Source: Tessaracoccus caeni (GTDB lineage Bacteria > Actinomycetota > Actinomycetes > Propionibacteriales > Propionibacteriaceae). Taken from it: a DNA stretch of 64,000 nucleotides. Made by a program: the position numbers and the translations under genes. This document shows positions 1-13,674 of the stretch, piece by piece. The stretch's first letter is position 1. Every line of letters starts with the position of its first letter. The stretch is from the NCBI RefSeq assembly GCF_029211185.1, contig NZ_JARGDO010000004.1, positions 1 to 64,000 on the forward strand, written 5' to 3'. The notes under the pieces are model-generated. The model was not told where the DNA came from. It did no database searches and saw nothing but the letters and a program-made list of their open reading frames with translations.

Positions 1-54
1 GGGGGTGATCTGTGCGTATTGCACAGATCACCCCCGCTCAGCCACTTTTATTTT
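1..54. repeat. Long palindromic element, left part cut by window edge
   Basis: Arms at 1-15 and 21-35 pair perfectly around a 5-base loop. The right arm then continues through 36-50 (ending CCACTTTTA) followed by T residues. The matching left half must lie before base 1. The same arm sequence recurs at 46140-46208 with the loop in roughly the opposite orientation. It could be a bidirectional terminator or a dispersed extragenic repeat. Confidence 0.75.
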
Positions 55-112
55 GGTGAGTGCCGGTGGAACGTGCTGAAGAAGGCTTCCCGCGCGGCGC
101 TAACCTGGGCGC

Positions 113-649
113 ATGCCGTCTGCTGAAGGAAATCTCACCTGGGTCCCGCTCGCCGAGGGGCTTGACCTGGTCGCGCCTCCCGTTGCCGCCGCCGCAGCCC
201 TTGTGCCCGGAGCGCGTGTCGCCGAGATCGACGCGACCCTGGCCGACACCGCCGCGTTCTGCGAGGCCTACGACGTGGCCGAGGAGGCCTCGGCCAACTG
301 CGTCGTCGTGTTCGGGCGACGCGGCGAGGAGAGTGTGCACGCCGCCGTCATGGTGCTGGCCACCGACAAAGCCGACGTGAACAAGACCATCCGCAAGGAA
401 CTCGGTATGCGCAAGATGTCCTTCGGTGACCAGGCCACCACCGAGGCGCTCACCGGCATGACCCAGGGTGGCATCACTCCCGTCGGGCTGCCCGAGGATT
501 GGCCGATCCTGGTGGATGAGGCCGTCGTCGCGGCGGGTCTCGTGGTGATCGGCGGCGGGGTGCGAGGCTCGAAGCTGCTGCTGGACGGCGCCGACCTCGC
601 GACGCTCCCCAACGCGCGCGTGCTCCCGCTCGCCCTGCCTGCATCGTAA
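113..649 (+). CDS. YbaK/EbsC-type aminoacyl-tRNA deacylase domain protein
   Basis: A 178-residue single-domain protein resembling the YbaK/ProX/EbsC family, which hydrolyses mischarged aminoacyl-tRNA in trans in the cytoplasm. The recognisable part is the C-terminal half. It has the MRKMSFGDQATTEALTGMT segment, then QGGITPVGLPEDWPILVDE, then a glycine-rich strand (VVIGGGVRGSKLLL), as in family members. Length fits the family (about 155-180). The ATG at 113 gives the complete domain; no strong Shine-Dalgarno sequence is visible. It stands alone, followed by an unrelated membrane protein. The tRNA substrate cannot be predicted from sequence. Confidence 0.8.
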   Translation: MPSAEGNLTWVPLAEGLDLVAPPVAAAAALVPGARVAEIDATLADTAAFCEAYDVAEEASANCVVVFGRRGEESVHAAVMVLATDKADVNKTIRKELGMRKMSFGDQATTEALTGMTQGGITPVGLPEDWPILVDEAVVAAGLVVIGGGVRGSKLLLDGADLATLPNARVLPLALPAS

Positions 650-754
650 GTGCCAGCCCTGCGCGTCGTAGGTCTGCCCGCCCGTGCGCCTCGTAGGTGT
701 CCGCCCGCGCTACCGTTGACTCAAGCCCTGCATGGGGCGAAGAAAGGAAGACCC

Positions 755-1078
755 GTGTCCCAGCAGCCCCCTTACGACCCGTATCAGCAGCCCGGCCAGC
801 CGTACCCGCCTCAGGCGTATTACGGCGGCTATCGGCCGGCGCCCGTGTCGTCGAAGTCGAAGATCGTCGCCGGTGTCCTCGGCATCCTGCTCGGTGGCCT
901 CGGCATCCACAACTTCTACATCGGCAAGACCACCCGCGGCATCGTGCAGCTGGTTCTGACGCTGCTCTCCGTCGGCATCGCCTCGATCTGGGGCCTCGTC
1001 GAGGGCATCCTGATCCTCGTCTCGCGCCCCGGCAGCCCCTGGCACCAGGACTCCGACGGCTACGAACTCCAGGACTGA
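755..1078 (+). CDS. TM2 domain-containing membrane protein
   Basis: A 107-residue protein with a Pro/Tyr/Gln-rich cytoplasmic N-terminus (QQPPYDPYQQPGQPYPP) followed by a TM2 domain at about residues 30-95. The domain has two membrane helices and the HNFYIGKTTRG turn typical of the family, where the motif is usually (D/H)xFYLGxxxxG. I start it at GTG 755, preceded by GAAGGAAGA. An upstream in-frame start at 650 would add a low-complexity Arg/Pro stretch that looks non-coding. Function of bacterial TM2 proteins is mostly unknown. A REP-like repeat cluster follows. Confidence 0.8.
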   Translation: MSQQPPYDPYQQPGQPYPPQAYYGGYRPAPVSSKSKIVAGVLGILLGGLGIHNFYIGKTTRGIVQLVLTLLSVGIASIWGLVEGILILVSRPGSPWHQDSDGYELQD

Positions 1079-1082
1079 TAAC

Positions 1083-1255
1083 GCTCTTTGAGGTGCGAGG
1101 AACGAGCCTCGAAAAGAGCCAGCGCAACCTTTGACAGGGTCTGTCATTCGGCTGTCGGCTGGGTCTTTTCGAGGCTCGCTGGCGCTCGCACCTCAAAGAC
1201 CGTAGACAACTGCTCGCACCTCGAAGAGCGTGATGTCGTCGCACCTCGACGAGCG
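1083..1255. repeat. REP-like inverted repeat cluster
   Basis: This gap between convergent genes holds a nearly complementary pair, 1083-1120 and 1162-1200. Both have the core GAGGTGCGAG...GAGCCTCGAAA, and each arm can also fold on itself. Two truncated copies of one end follow at 1213-1230 (CGCACCTCGAAGAGCG) and 1239-1255 (CGCACCTCGACGAGCG). From memory, GAGGTGCGAGC/GCGAGCCTCGAAA repeats are common between genes in Propionibacteriaceae. Confidence 0.7.
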
Positions 1256-1261
1256 TGGGTG

Positions 1262-6748
<5,487 letters not shown>

Positions 6749-6780
6749 TACGGTTCCCTCCTGGCCCTCGTCCAACGGGT

Positions 6781-6800
6781 CGCCCTGGAAAAACAGGGCG
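6781..6800 (-). promoter_or_regulatory. Small hairpin in leader of the carboxylase gene
   Basis: A perfect 7-bp stem (CGCCCTG / CAGGGCG) with a 6-base A-rich loop lies 33-52 bases upstream of the GTG start, inside the 193-base gap behind the carboxylase gene. On the transcribed strand the loop is T-rich. It may affect mRNA stability or early termination. Function is inferred only. Confidence 0.35.
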
Positions 6801-6941
6801 GGACGTTGAGGAGAATCTTCCATTGTTCAGGGGATTACGCGAGGAGACGCGACGGTTTTTCTCAGACTTCTTCTCATCCAGTCCAGATGAAACCAATCTC
6901 TCGGGAAAGACTTTGTTCGTTCCCCACAAGTGGGGAGCGGC

Positions 6942-7595
6942 TCACGCGGTCTCGAACTGGACGTGCAGGGTGGACGAGATGGCGATCTCCTGGGGCGCGA
7001 GCTCGACCGCCTGCGAGGACTCGGCGAAGGCCGCGCCGCGGGCGAACATCGCGGACGGCCCCTGGTACGAGGACTCCTCGCCGTGTCCGAGCAGACCGGG
7101 ATCAGCCACCTCGACGACGCGCAGCGTCGGCTGGCCCAGATAGCCGGCAGCGACGGACGCGCGCTGGTGGGCGTCGGCGAGGGCGGCGACCAAGACGTCG
7201 GCCTTCACACGCTCGCGGGTATCGTCGGTGAGCTCCCACTCGACGTGCCCGATGCTGATCGAGGGCTGCTCGCCCCAACGTGACACCGCCGTCGACAACG
7301 CGAAGAAGTCCTTGAACTTCACTCGCGCCCGGCACACCGCCTGGTATTGCCGGGCCTGCGCGCGACCGTGCTGATCGCGCGGCTGCCAATTCGACGTCGA
7401 GATGGCATCCATGGAGTACCAGGTGACGGGGCCGGAACGCAGCGGCTTCAGGTCGTCCAGCAGCCAGTTGGCGGCGGACTCGGCGGCGCGAAGAGCGGTC
7501 TCCTGGTCGAGGTTCTCGGCGGAGATGGTCAGATGGACGGTGCCGCGTTCCGGAGCGACGAGAGCCTCGGCATGGCCGGAGAAGGTGATACGCAT
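6942..7595 (-). CDS. SIMPL (DUF541) domain protein
   Basis: A 217-residue protein starting MRITFSGHAEALVAPERGTVHLTIS, the usual first strand of SIMPL/DUF541 proteins (a ferric-siderophore- or kinase-associated fold of uncertain role). It ends with a typical beta-strand (EIAISSTLHVQFET). Family members often carry a signal peptide; none is visible here, so a cytoplasmic location is likely. It is transcribed toward the carboxylase gene, 193 bases away and separated by a short hairpin at 6922-6935, so co-transcription is possible but not evident. Biochemical function is unknown. Confidence 0.75.
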   Translation of the reverse strand: MRITFSGHAEALVAPERGTVHLTISAENLDQETALRAAESAANWLLDDLKPLRSGPVTWYSMDAISTSNWQPRDQHGRAQARQYQAVCRARVKFKDFFALSTAVSRWGEQPSISIGHVEWELTDDTRERVKADVLVAALADAHQRASVAAGYLGQPTLRVVEVADPGLLGHGEESSYQGPSAMFARGAAFAESSQAVELAPQEIAISSTLHVQFETA

Positions 7596-7727
7596 GCGCC
7601 CATTCTGGTTGGCCGGTCAAGGCATCGTGTAGCCCCAGGGCGGATGCCCGCCAGGATGGCCCGTGGATATGTTCGCCGGCATGGGACGACGAGTTATGGC
7701 ACCGGCGCACACAGACGGCTGTGGCCG

Positions 7728-8399
7728 ATGATCCGCGTCGAGGAACTGCGATTCGACTACGGTGCGGAAGCCGTTCTGCAAGGCGTCGACGTGCACGTCG
7801 AGGCAGGCGAGGTGGTCGCTTTGATGGGGCCGTCGGGATCCGGGAAGAGCACGCTGCTGAACTGCGTCGCGGGGCTCTTGGGCGGCTGGAGCGGGCGGAT
7901 AGAGCTGGCGGGCCGCCCGATCGCTGGGCTCAGTGAGAGGGAGCTCGCGGCCATTCGTCGTCGGGACTTCGGCTACGTGCTGCAGTTCGGGCGGTTGGTT
8001 CCTGAGCTGACGGCGGTGGAGAACGTGGGGTTGCCGTTGCGTCTTCTCGGGACGCGGCGGGCCGAGGCAGAGCGGGCGGCGTTGGCGACGATGAAGCGAG
8101 TGGGCGTGGCGGAACTGGCGTCGCAGAGTTCGGGGACGTTGTCGGGCGGGCAGCAGCAGCGCGTCGCGGTGGCGAGGGCTTTGGTACACAGGCCGAAGAT
8201 CATCTTCGCCGATGAGCCGACCGGCGCGCTGGATTCGGTGAACAGCGCGAACGTGCTGGGCTTTTTGATGGAACAGGTGCGAAGCCTGGGTACGACGGTG
8301 TTGATGGTGACCCACGACGAGGACGTTGCGCGCCGGGCGGATCGGGTGGTTCACCTTCTGGACGGGCGCATCGCCGGAGGCAGGGCCGTCGGCTCATGA
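7728..8399 (+). CDS. ABC transporter ATP-binding protein (MacB/LolD type)
   Basis: A 223-residue ATPase subunit with Walker A GPSGSGKST at residues 34-42, Q-loop (YVLQFGRL), signature LSGGQQQR at 138-145, and Walker B followed by ADEPTGALDS from 161. The ADEPTGALD ending is characteristic of the MacB/LolD/FtsE-like family paired with FtsX-type permeases. I chose ATG 7728 (MIRVEELRF) because it starts the first strand of the fold. The frame is open further upstream, but that part is antisense to the SIMPL gene. The stop overlaps the permease start by 4 bases (ATGA), so the two are translationally coupled. Confidence 0.9.
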   Translation: MIRVEELRFDYGAEAVLQGVDVHVEAGEVVALMGPSGSGKSTLLNCVAGLLGGWSGRIELAGRPIAGLSERELAAIRRRDFGYVLQFGRLVPELTAVENVGLPLRLLGTRRAEAERAALATMKRVGVAELASQSSGTLSGGQQQRVAVARALVHRPKIIFADEPTGALDSVNSANVLGFLMEQVRSLGTTVLMVTHDEDVARRADRVVHLLDGRIAGGRAVGS

Positions 8400-10657
8400 G
8401 GGGGTGGTCCAAGCGCCCCGATGCGACGCGCATCGCGTGGGGGATGGTGGGCTGGTTGGCCTGGCGGCGGTTCCGTTCGGCGCGTGGCGAGATGATCGTG
8501 CGGGGCATGGTCGGGGTGTTCACCGTGATGCTGCTGCTGGGGGCGAGCGCTCTCGCGCCGAGTTCGTTGAACGTCGCGGAACGGGAGGCGAACGCCTATC
8601 CGATGTGGGTGCCGGACGAGTCGCAGGACCGGGGGATCCGATACGACGTGCGGCGCGGCTACATGGAGGAGCGCGACGTCCATGTTCTCCGGGTGGCCCG
8701 GGTGGGGATCGACGGGGCCGCCAGCTATGGGGGAGTCGAGGTGCCCGGGGAGGGCGAGATGTTGGTCTCGCCGGCGGCGGCTGCTCTGTTGGGGGAGTCG
8801 GAGGTCTTCGCCGAGCGCTATCCGGGGGAGATCGTCGGCGGGATCCCGCTCGAGTTCGTGCCCGGACCTCGTTCCTTGATGATCTGGGTCGGGGTGGCCG
8901 AGTCGGAGCTGCCGCCGGACAGCCTGTGGCTGGCGGAGGAGTGGGGACACGACGACCTCCGCAGCAGCGTGCCCGACGTGATCCAGGTGGGTTATGTGGT
9001 CGTCATCATCGGCTTCGTCGTTCCGCTACTCGCGCTGTCCAGCATCGTCGCCTCGCTGGGCTTTCGCCGCCGTGAGGAGCGTGCGTTGGCACTGACGTTG
9101 GTGGGGCTCTCGCGGAAGGACATCGCGCTGTCCGGGGCGATCGAGGATCTCATCCTCATGACGGCGGCCACCGTCGGCGGTGTGGCGCTGTTCTGGGCGG
9201 TCGTGCCGCCGCTGGCGCCCCACCTACCGTTTGGCAGCGGGGTGTGGTCGAGCGACATCGCCGTGCATGTGCCGGGAACGATCGTGTTGTGTGTGCTGGC
9301 GCTTGTTCTCTCGGCGACGTTGACGTGGGTGCGTCTCAGCAGGGTCGGGATCGTGCGGCGACGCCGGCGACGTGCCGTCGATTACTCCCGGCTCGGGTGG
9401 CTCATGCTCGCCGCAGCGGTGATCCTGCTTGCCCTGTCCCACGTCGGCCGGGTGCCGACCAATATCGCAAGCTACCTGCTTCTCGCGTCGATGCCGCTCG
9501 GCATGCTCGGCCTGGTGTGGGGGCTGCCCGGCATCGTGAGGGCCGCATCCGGCGTGATCTCGCACGTGGGAGTGGCGGGTACCTGGGCGGGGCGCGTCGT
9601 GGAGAAGGAGGCAGCGGCGGTCTCTCGAACCAGCATGGGAATCGTGATGCTGCTGGTGGCCGCCGGCGTGATGCTCGTCTTCTTTCCCCTGATGTCGGCC
9701 ACCAACGCCGTCGCGCAGAAGGCCATGAGCGAGCTGATCGGGCCGGACACCCTCGTCGGCAGCGGCGAGGATACAAAGGCTCATCGCGGGGCCTGGGCGT
9801 CGATCCGACCCACTGACCGGCCGTCCCTCGCTATCCGATGGCATCAATCAGGTGGGGAACACAGCGAGATGCTGAACACCTTCGTGGTGAACTGCACGGA
9901 CCTCGCAGAGTTCACCGGCATCCCCGAACCCCGCTGCGAGGGCGGGCTACTGGAAAGCGCCGAGGTCGCCTCCTTCTACGGGCCGGGGGAGGAGTTCCAG
10001 CTCACCGACGACAGCCCTGTGCTCGTGGTGCCCGACACCGCCGTCGTCGACCAGGCGGCAGCTGATCTCGTGGGCGAGTACGCGAGGGGGCGGGGGCTCA
10101 TCGTTTCGGAGACCTCGGTGCCGGATCTGCCGGCAACCGGAATGCTGTACCTGGTCAAGACCGATCACACCTCCATCGAACCGGTGCGAACCAGGATGGA
10201 GATCGACCTCGATGCCAGGGCCCTGACGCCCGACGAGATGTACCGGATCAGCACCTACAGCACCAGGCAGTTCCTCGACCTGCTGCGATTCTCGCTGGGA
10301 CTGATGCTCGCGGTGGCCGGGCTGTCCACCTTCCTGACCGCCCACGACAGGCTCAAGGCGACGCGGCCCGAACGCCGCCTCCTCAGCATCTCCGGGGCAG
10401 GTCCGAGCACCTGGCGACGATCCTTGCTGCTGCAAGCCATGACCCCGGTGCTCGTCGGCGTGGTCAGCGCGACGACGTTCAGCCTCGTCCTCGCCTGGTC
10501 CTATATCACGCTCTTCGAAAGGGACGGCGGCATCGCCTACCTTCCCGCGACGGAGATGACGACGCTCGCGCTCATGACCCTCGGCATCTCTTACCTCGCC
10601 GTCGAACTGAGCAGTCGGCTGGAATCCAGAGAAGAACTCCTCAGGGCGCCCGAGTAG
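8396..10657 (+). CDS. FtsX-like ABC transporter permease
   Basis: A 753-residue membrane protein partnering the preceding ATPase. One N-terminal helix (about 34-52) is followed by an extracytoplasmic segment, then a first block of helices with FtsX-like character (from about 198). A second extracytoplasmic domain (about 450-610) leads to three final helices, about ten helices in total. This duplicated layout occurs in MacB-like and bacitracin-type (BceB) exporters and in mechanotransmitting ABC systems. Substrate unknown; candidates are an antimicrobial peptide, lipid or lipoprotein. No adjacent two-component regulator is present, which argues against a classical Bce module. It ends 7 bases from the convergent nicotinamidase gene. 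Confidence 0.82.
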   Translation: MRGWSKRPDATRIAWGMVGWLAWRRFRSARGEMIVRGMVGVFTVMLLLGASALAPSSLNVAEREANAYPMWVPDESQDRGIRYDVRRGYMEERDVHVLRVARVGIDGAASYGGVEVPGEGEMLVSPAAAALLGESEVFAERYPGEIVGGIPLEFVPGPRSLMIWVGVAESELPPDSLWLAEEWGHDDLRSSVPDVIQVGYVVVIIGFVVPLLALSSIVASLGFRRREERALALTLVGLSRKDIALSGAIEDLILMTAATVGGVALFWAVVPPLAPHLPFGSGVWSSDIAVHVPGTIVLCVLALVLSATLTWVRLSRVGIVRRRRRRAVDYSRLGWLMLAAAVILLALSHVGRVPTNIASYLLLASMPLGMLGLVWGLPGIVRAASGVISHVGVAGTWAGRVVEKEAAAVSRTSMGIVMLLVAAGVMLVFFPLMSATNAVAQKAMSELIGPDTLVGSGEDTKAHRGAWASIRPTDRPSLAIRWHQSGGEHSEMLNTFVVNCTDLAEFTGIPEPRCEGGLLESAEVASFYGPGEEFQLTDDSPVLVVPDTAVVDQAAADLVGEYARGRGLIVSETSVPDLPATGMLYLVKTDHTSIEPVRTRMEIDLDARALTPDEMYRISTYSTRQFLDLLRFSLGLMLAVAGLSTFLTAHDRLKATRPERRLLSISGAGPSTWRRSLLLQAMTPVLVGVVSATTFSLVLAWSYITLFERDGGIAYLPATEMTTLALMTLGISYLAVELSSRLESREELLRAPE

Positions 10658-10664
10658 CTAGGAC

Positions 10665-11231
10665 TCAGACCTGCCAGGCGACGCCCGCGTCGAGGAGGTC
10701 GTCGCGCACCGCGTCGAGGTTGTCGGGGTGGACGGCAGCGGTGAGTTCGGCCAGCACGACGGTGTCGTACTCGTCGGCCTGGGCATCCAGCGCGGTGGCG
10801 CGCACGCAGTAGTCGGTGGCGATGCCGCAGACGTCCACCTCTTCCACCTCGCGGTCGGCGAGCCAGTCGGACAGGCTGACGCCGTCGTCGGATCCGCCGA
10901 CGGTGCCTTCGAAGCCGGAATAGGCGGCCTCGAACGAGCCCTTGTCGAAGATGGCGTCGAACGCGGTGTCGGCCAACGCCGGGTGCAGTTCCTGACCGGC
11001 GGTGCCCACCACGCAGTGGGGCGGCCAGGAGTCGACGTAGTCGGGCTCGTCGGAGAAGTGGTCGCCGGGATCGATGTGATGGTCGCGGGTGGCCACCACG
11101 TAGTCGTACTCGTGATCGGTGCCGAGGAGGTCAGCGATCGCCTCCGCTACCGCGTTGCCGCCCTCCACGCCGAGCGCTCCGCCCTCGCAGAAGTCGACCT
11201 GCACGTCGACGACGATCAATGCCCTGGCCAT
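10665..11231 (-). CDS. pncA: Nicotinamidase / pyrazinamidase
   Basis: A 188-residue cysteine hydrolase of the isochorismatase fold converting nicotinamide to nicotinate for NAD salvage. The catalytic triad Asp9 (VVDVQVDF), Lys97 (IFDKGSF) and Cys142 (ATDYCVRAT) is intact. The metal ligands Asp50, His52, His58 and His72 match those of the M. tuberculosis enzyme in spacing. ATG 11231 is preceded by GGAGG at proper distance. It is transcribed divergently from the class IV aminotransferase gene, with 79 bases between. Such enzymes also activate pyrazinamide where the organism is exposed to it. Confidence 0.93.
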   Translation of the reverse strand: MARALIVVDVQVDFCEGGALGVEGGNAVAEAIADLLGTDHEYDYVVATRDHHIDPGDHFSDEPDYVDSWPPHCVVGTAGQELHPALADTAFDAIFDKGSFEAAYSGFEGTVGGSDDGVSLSDWLADREVEEVDVCGIATDYCVRATALDAQADEYDTVVLAELTAAVHPDNLDAVRDDLLDAGVAWQV

Positions 11232-11310
11232 CACAACCTCCTTCAAGGACCGATGCTTGAGGATAACCCGAACAGAAGCCCCGCGGCGGCCTCCCGGTAG
11301 GGTGAGACGG

Positions 11311-12150
11311 ATGAGGCAACTGGTGGCCCAGCTGGGCGTAGGGATTCGCGACGACGGTTTTGTGAGCGCTGACGACCTGGGACTCAACCGGGGCGACGGG
11401 TGCTTCGACGCGACTCTGGTGCGCGTCGACGGCGGTCGCGTGACGGCGGACTTCGTCGAACTGCACCTGGAGCGGCTGACCGCTTCCGCACGCATCCTCG
11501 AGATGCCCGCCCCCGATCTCGACGCCTGGCGCGCGCTGATCGACGATGCCCTCGTGGCCTGGGCGGAGCGCGGGGGCGGCGAGGCCGTGCTCAAGCTGGT
11601 CTACACCCGCGGCAACGAGTCCGTTCCCGGACCGCCGCTCGGACTGCTCACCATCACCGACTTCCACGCCTCACGCGCGGCGGCTGTCGCGGCGACGATG
11701 TCGGCCGGCCGCACCGTCGACGCCCTGAACGACGCGCCCTGGCTGCTGGGCGGCGCGAAGACGTTGTCCTACGCGGTCAACATGTCTTACGCCAGAGAGG
11801 CGGCGCGACGGGGCGCCGGCGACGCGATCCTGGTCTCCACCGACGGCTACGTCCTGGAAGGCCCCCGCGCCGGCGTGCTGGTGCTGCGCGCTGGGCGCCT
11901 GATCTCCACCCCGCCGAAGGAGGCGGCGATCCTCGACTCGATCACCGTGCGCAAGGCACTTGCCGGATGGCAGGAGCAGGGCGGAGAGGCGGCCTACGAG
12001 CTGTTCACCGTCCAGGACATGCTGACGGCCGACGGCGTGTGGCTTGCCAGCTCGGGCCGGGGCATCGTCCCGGTGGCGAGCATCGACGGCGTCGAGATCG
12101 CCCAGGACCAGGAGGCCACTCAGCAGTTGAGGGAGCTCGTTCGCCCGTAG
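11311..12150 (+). CDS. pabC: PLP class IV aminotransferase, probable aminodeoxychorismate lyase
   Basis: A 279-residue fold-type IV PLP enzyme. The Schiff-base lysine is Lys150 in LLGGAKTLSYAVN, and the C-terminal part has TVQDMLTADGVWLASSGRG, the cofactor and substrate loop region. Length and N-terminus (DDLGLNRGDGCFDATLVRVDG) fit actinobacterial 4-amino-4-deoxychorismate lyase, which makes p-aminobenzoate for folate. Branched-chain or D-amino acid aminotransferases share this fold, so the symbol is tentative. No pabA/B gene is nearby. ATG 11311 follows GGGTGAG. A very long hairpin follows the stop. Confidence 0.75.
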   Translation: MRQLVAQLGVGIRDDGFVSADDLGLNRGDGCFDATLVRVDGGRVTADFVELHLERLTASARILEMPAPDLDAWRALIDDALVAWAERGGGEAVLKLVYTRGNESVPGPPLGLLTITDFHASRAAAVAATMSAGRTVDALNDAPWLLGGAKTLSYAVNMSYAREAARRGAGDAILVSTDGYVLEGPRAGVLVLRAGRLISTPPKEAAILDSITVRKALAGWQEQGGEAAYELFTVQDMLTADGVWLASSGRGIVPVASIDGVEIAQDQEATQQLRELVRP

Positions 12151-12153
12151 GCC

Positions 12154-12226
12154 CGAACATAACGCTGGGTATTCGGCGCGGCGTGTACCTATTTCACACG
12201 CCGCGCCGAATACCCAGCGTTGTTCG
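12154..12226. terminator. Long perfect hairpin at convergent gene ends
   Basis: Arms at 12161-12186 and 12196-12221 are perfectly complementary over 26 bp around a 9-base loop. Five more pairs (12154-12158 with 12222-12226) extend the stem across a 2-base bulge. It lies between the convergent aminotransferase and mutarotase genes and could terminate transcription both ways. The stem is far longer than a terminator needs and lacks a strong T tract, so it may instead be an extragenic palindromic repeat. Confidence 0.75.
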
Positions 12227-12231
12227 TGGCA

Positions 12232-13110
12232 TCAGTCCACAGTGGCGGTCATTCGCAGGGTGTGCGGCACGCCTGGCTTCAGCAAGGTGGCCTGGCCCTG
12301 GACGTTGCCGTACTCGACGCAGACGAACCGGCGCCATTCGTCGCCGGCCAAGCCGCCGGTGGCCGGGCCCGACTCGACGCCAGGGCTCCAGACGATCGAG
12401 CTGCCCGCGCCCTCCGCGTTCAGCCGCAGCGCCCGGTCCCCATCGCGCAGGATCAGCGCCGGGGCGTCGTCATAGACCCGGTCGATGTGGTGACCGAATC
12501 GGACCGGAGCGTCGCTGACCCCGGTCGCTCCGTCTTGGGCATAGTCCCGGAACGCGACGCCCTCCAGCCCGTCGAGGCTGACCGTCGAGAGATCTGAGAC
12601 CGCGAAGTAGGGATGCAGGCCATGGTCCATGGCGAAGCCCTGGCTGGGGCTGAGCACGGTGAGGGCGTACTCCAGGCGGCGACCGAACCTGATCTCCAAG
12701 GAGAAAGCGAGGTCGGCGGGGTAGCGGTCGGCCCCGGGCAGCCCGGCGAAACGCGCGGCGTCGACGGCGAGCCGCACGCGGGCCTCGTCGTCGAGTTCCA
12801 CCACGTCGACGACGTCCCACTGCACCAGCCTGACCAGCCCGTGCTTGTGCGGAGGCATCCAATCGCCTTGCCCCACGCCGAACCACGGCGCGCAGAGCGG
12901 GATGCCGGCGTGCTCGGAAGCGCCGGGCCCGGGCTGGGCATCACCGGCGACGAACAGCCATTCGTCGCCGCCCGGACGCCATGACGTCACCGTCGCACCG
13001 AAGGCGCTGACCGCGCCCGAACCCCAACTTCCGCTGACAAAGATCTCATCCACGCCGCACACTCTAGGGAAGGATCCGGTGTCGTGCGCGTCGTCATGTG
13101 CCTGTGACAC
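12232..13110 (-). CDS. Aldose 1-epimerase family, D-hexose-6-phosphate mutarotase
   Basis: A 292-residue protein of the galactose-mutarotase-like fold, closest in layout to YeaD-type glucose-6-phosphate 1-epimerases. Recognisable segments are GIPLCAPWFG near residue 69, PHKHGLVR (general acid His), DHGLHPYFAVSD, and the late VCVEYGN with the catalytic-base Glu. The role would be anomer interconversion of phosphohexoses in the cytoplasm. The ATG at 13110 leaves only 20 bases to the divergent acetyltransferase start. GTG 13062 (VCGVDEIF) is an equally good start and would give 276 residues. Confidence 0.82.
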   Translation of the reverse strand: MSQAHDDAHDTGSFPRVCGVDEIFVSGSWGSGAVSAFGATVTSWRPGGDEWLFVAGDAQPGPGASEHAGIPLCAPWFGVGQGDWMPPHKHGLVRLVQWDVVDVVELDDEARVRLAVDAARFAGLPGADRYPADLAFSLEIRFGRRLEYALTVLSPSQGFAMDHGLHPYFAVSDLSTVSLDGLEGVAFRDYAQDGATGVSDAPVRFGHHIDRVYDDAPALILRDGDRALRLNAEGAGSSIVWSPGVESGPATGGLAGDEWRRFVCVEYGNVQGQATLLKPGVPHTLRMTATVD

Positions 13111-13130
13111 CCGGCCACTAGGGTGTCCGC

Positions 13131-13664
13131 ATGAGCCTCAGGATCCGCCGTGCGTGTGAAGACGACCTCCCCGCGATCACCCGGATCTACAACGAGGCCG
13201 GAGTGAACACCACCGCGTCGTGGCGGCTGCAGCCGGTCACCGTCGCCGACCGCCGAGAGTGGTTCCAGCGGCAGCAGGCCGACAACTTCCCCGTGCTCGT
13301 CATCGAAGTCGACGGTGAGGTGGCGGGCTTCGCCTCGTATGGCACCTTCCGGTCGCTCGAGGGGTACCGGTTCACGGTGGAGCACTCCATCTACCTGTCC
13401 GAGCAGTACCGGGCGGCAGGCGCCGGGCGGTCGCTGATGCGAGCCCTGATGGACGTCGCCCGCGGCCAGGGCATTCACGTGATGGTGGGTGTGGTCGACG
13501 GAGACAACGAGCAGTCGTTGCGTTTCCACGAGAGTCTTGGCTTCGTCGAGGCCGGTCGGCTGAACCAGATCGGCCACAAGTTCGGCCGCTGGCTCGACTG
13601 CGTCTTCATGACCTACATCTTCGAGGGCCCCCAATCCGATCCGTCGGGTGAGCCCGTCCGATAG
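13131..13664 (+). CDS. GNAT N-acetyltransferase, phosphinothricin-acetyltransferase-like
   Basis: A 177-residue acetyltransferase. The N-terminus IRRACEDDLPAITRIYNEAG and the acetyl-CoA pyrophosphate-binding segment EQYRAAGAGRSLMRALMD, followed by FHESLGFVEAGRLNQIGHKFGRWLD, are typical of the PAT/MddA group. That group acetylates phosphinothricin, methionine sulfoximine/sulfone or related amino acids. Actual substrate unknown; in most bacteria this is a housekeeping detoxification enzyme rather than a resistance gene. ATG 13131 follows a weak GGGTG. The phosphoribosyltransferase gene begins about 10 bases after its stop, on the same strand. Confidence 0.85.
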   Translation: MSLRIRRACEDDLPAITRIYNEAGVNTTASWRLQPVTVADRREWFQRQQADNFPVLVIEVDGEVAGFASYGTFRSLEGYRFTVEHSIYLSEQYRAAGAGRSLMRALMDVARGQGIHVMVGVVDGDNEQSLRFHESLGFVEAGRLNQIGHKFGRWLDCVFMTYIFEGPQSDPSGEPVR

Positions 13665-13674
13665 CATGTCGCCC

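Noticed and set aside
1083-1255. CRISPR-like array from the repeated CGCACCTCGA units
   Set aside because: Copies are of unequal length, mixed orientation and without regular spacers; no cas genes are present.
7728-10657. ABC/FtsX pair as a Bce-type bacitracin sensor-exporter
   Set aside because: No two-component genes are adjacent, so only a generic MacB/LolD-like exporter call is supported.
13131-13664. Phosphinothricin-type acetyltransferase as an acquired resistance gene
   Set aside because: No mobile-element context or compositional shift, and such GNAT genes are common housekeeping genes.
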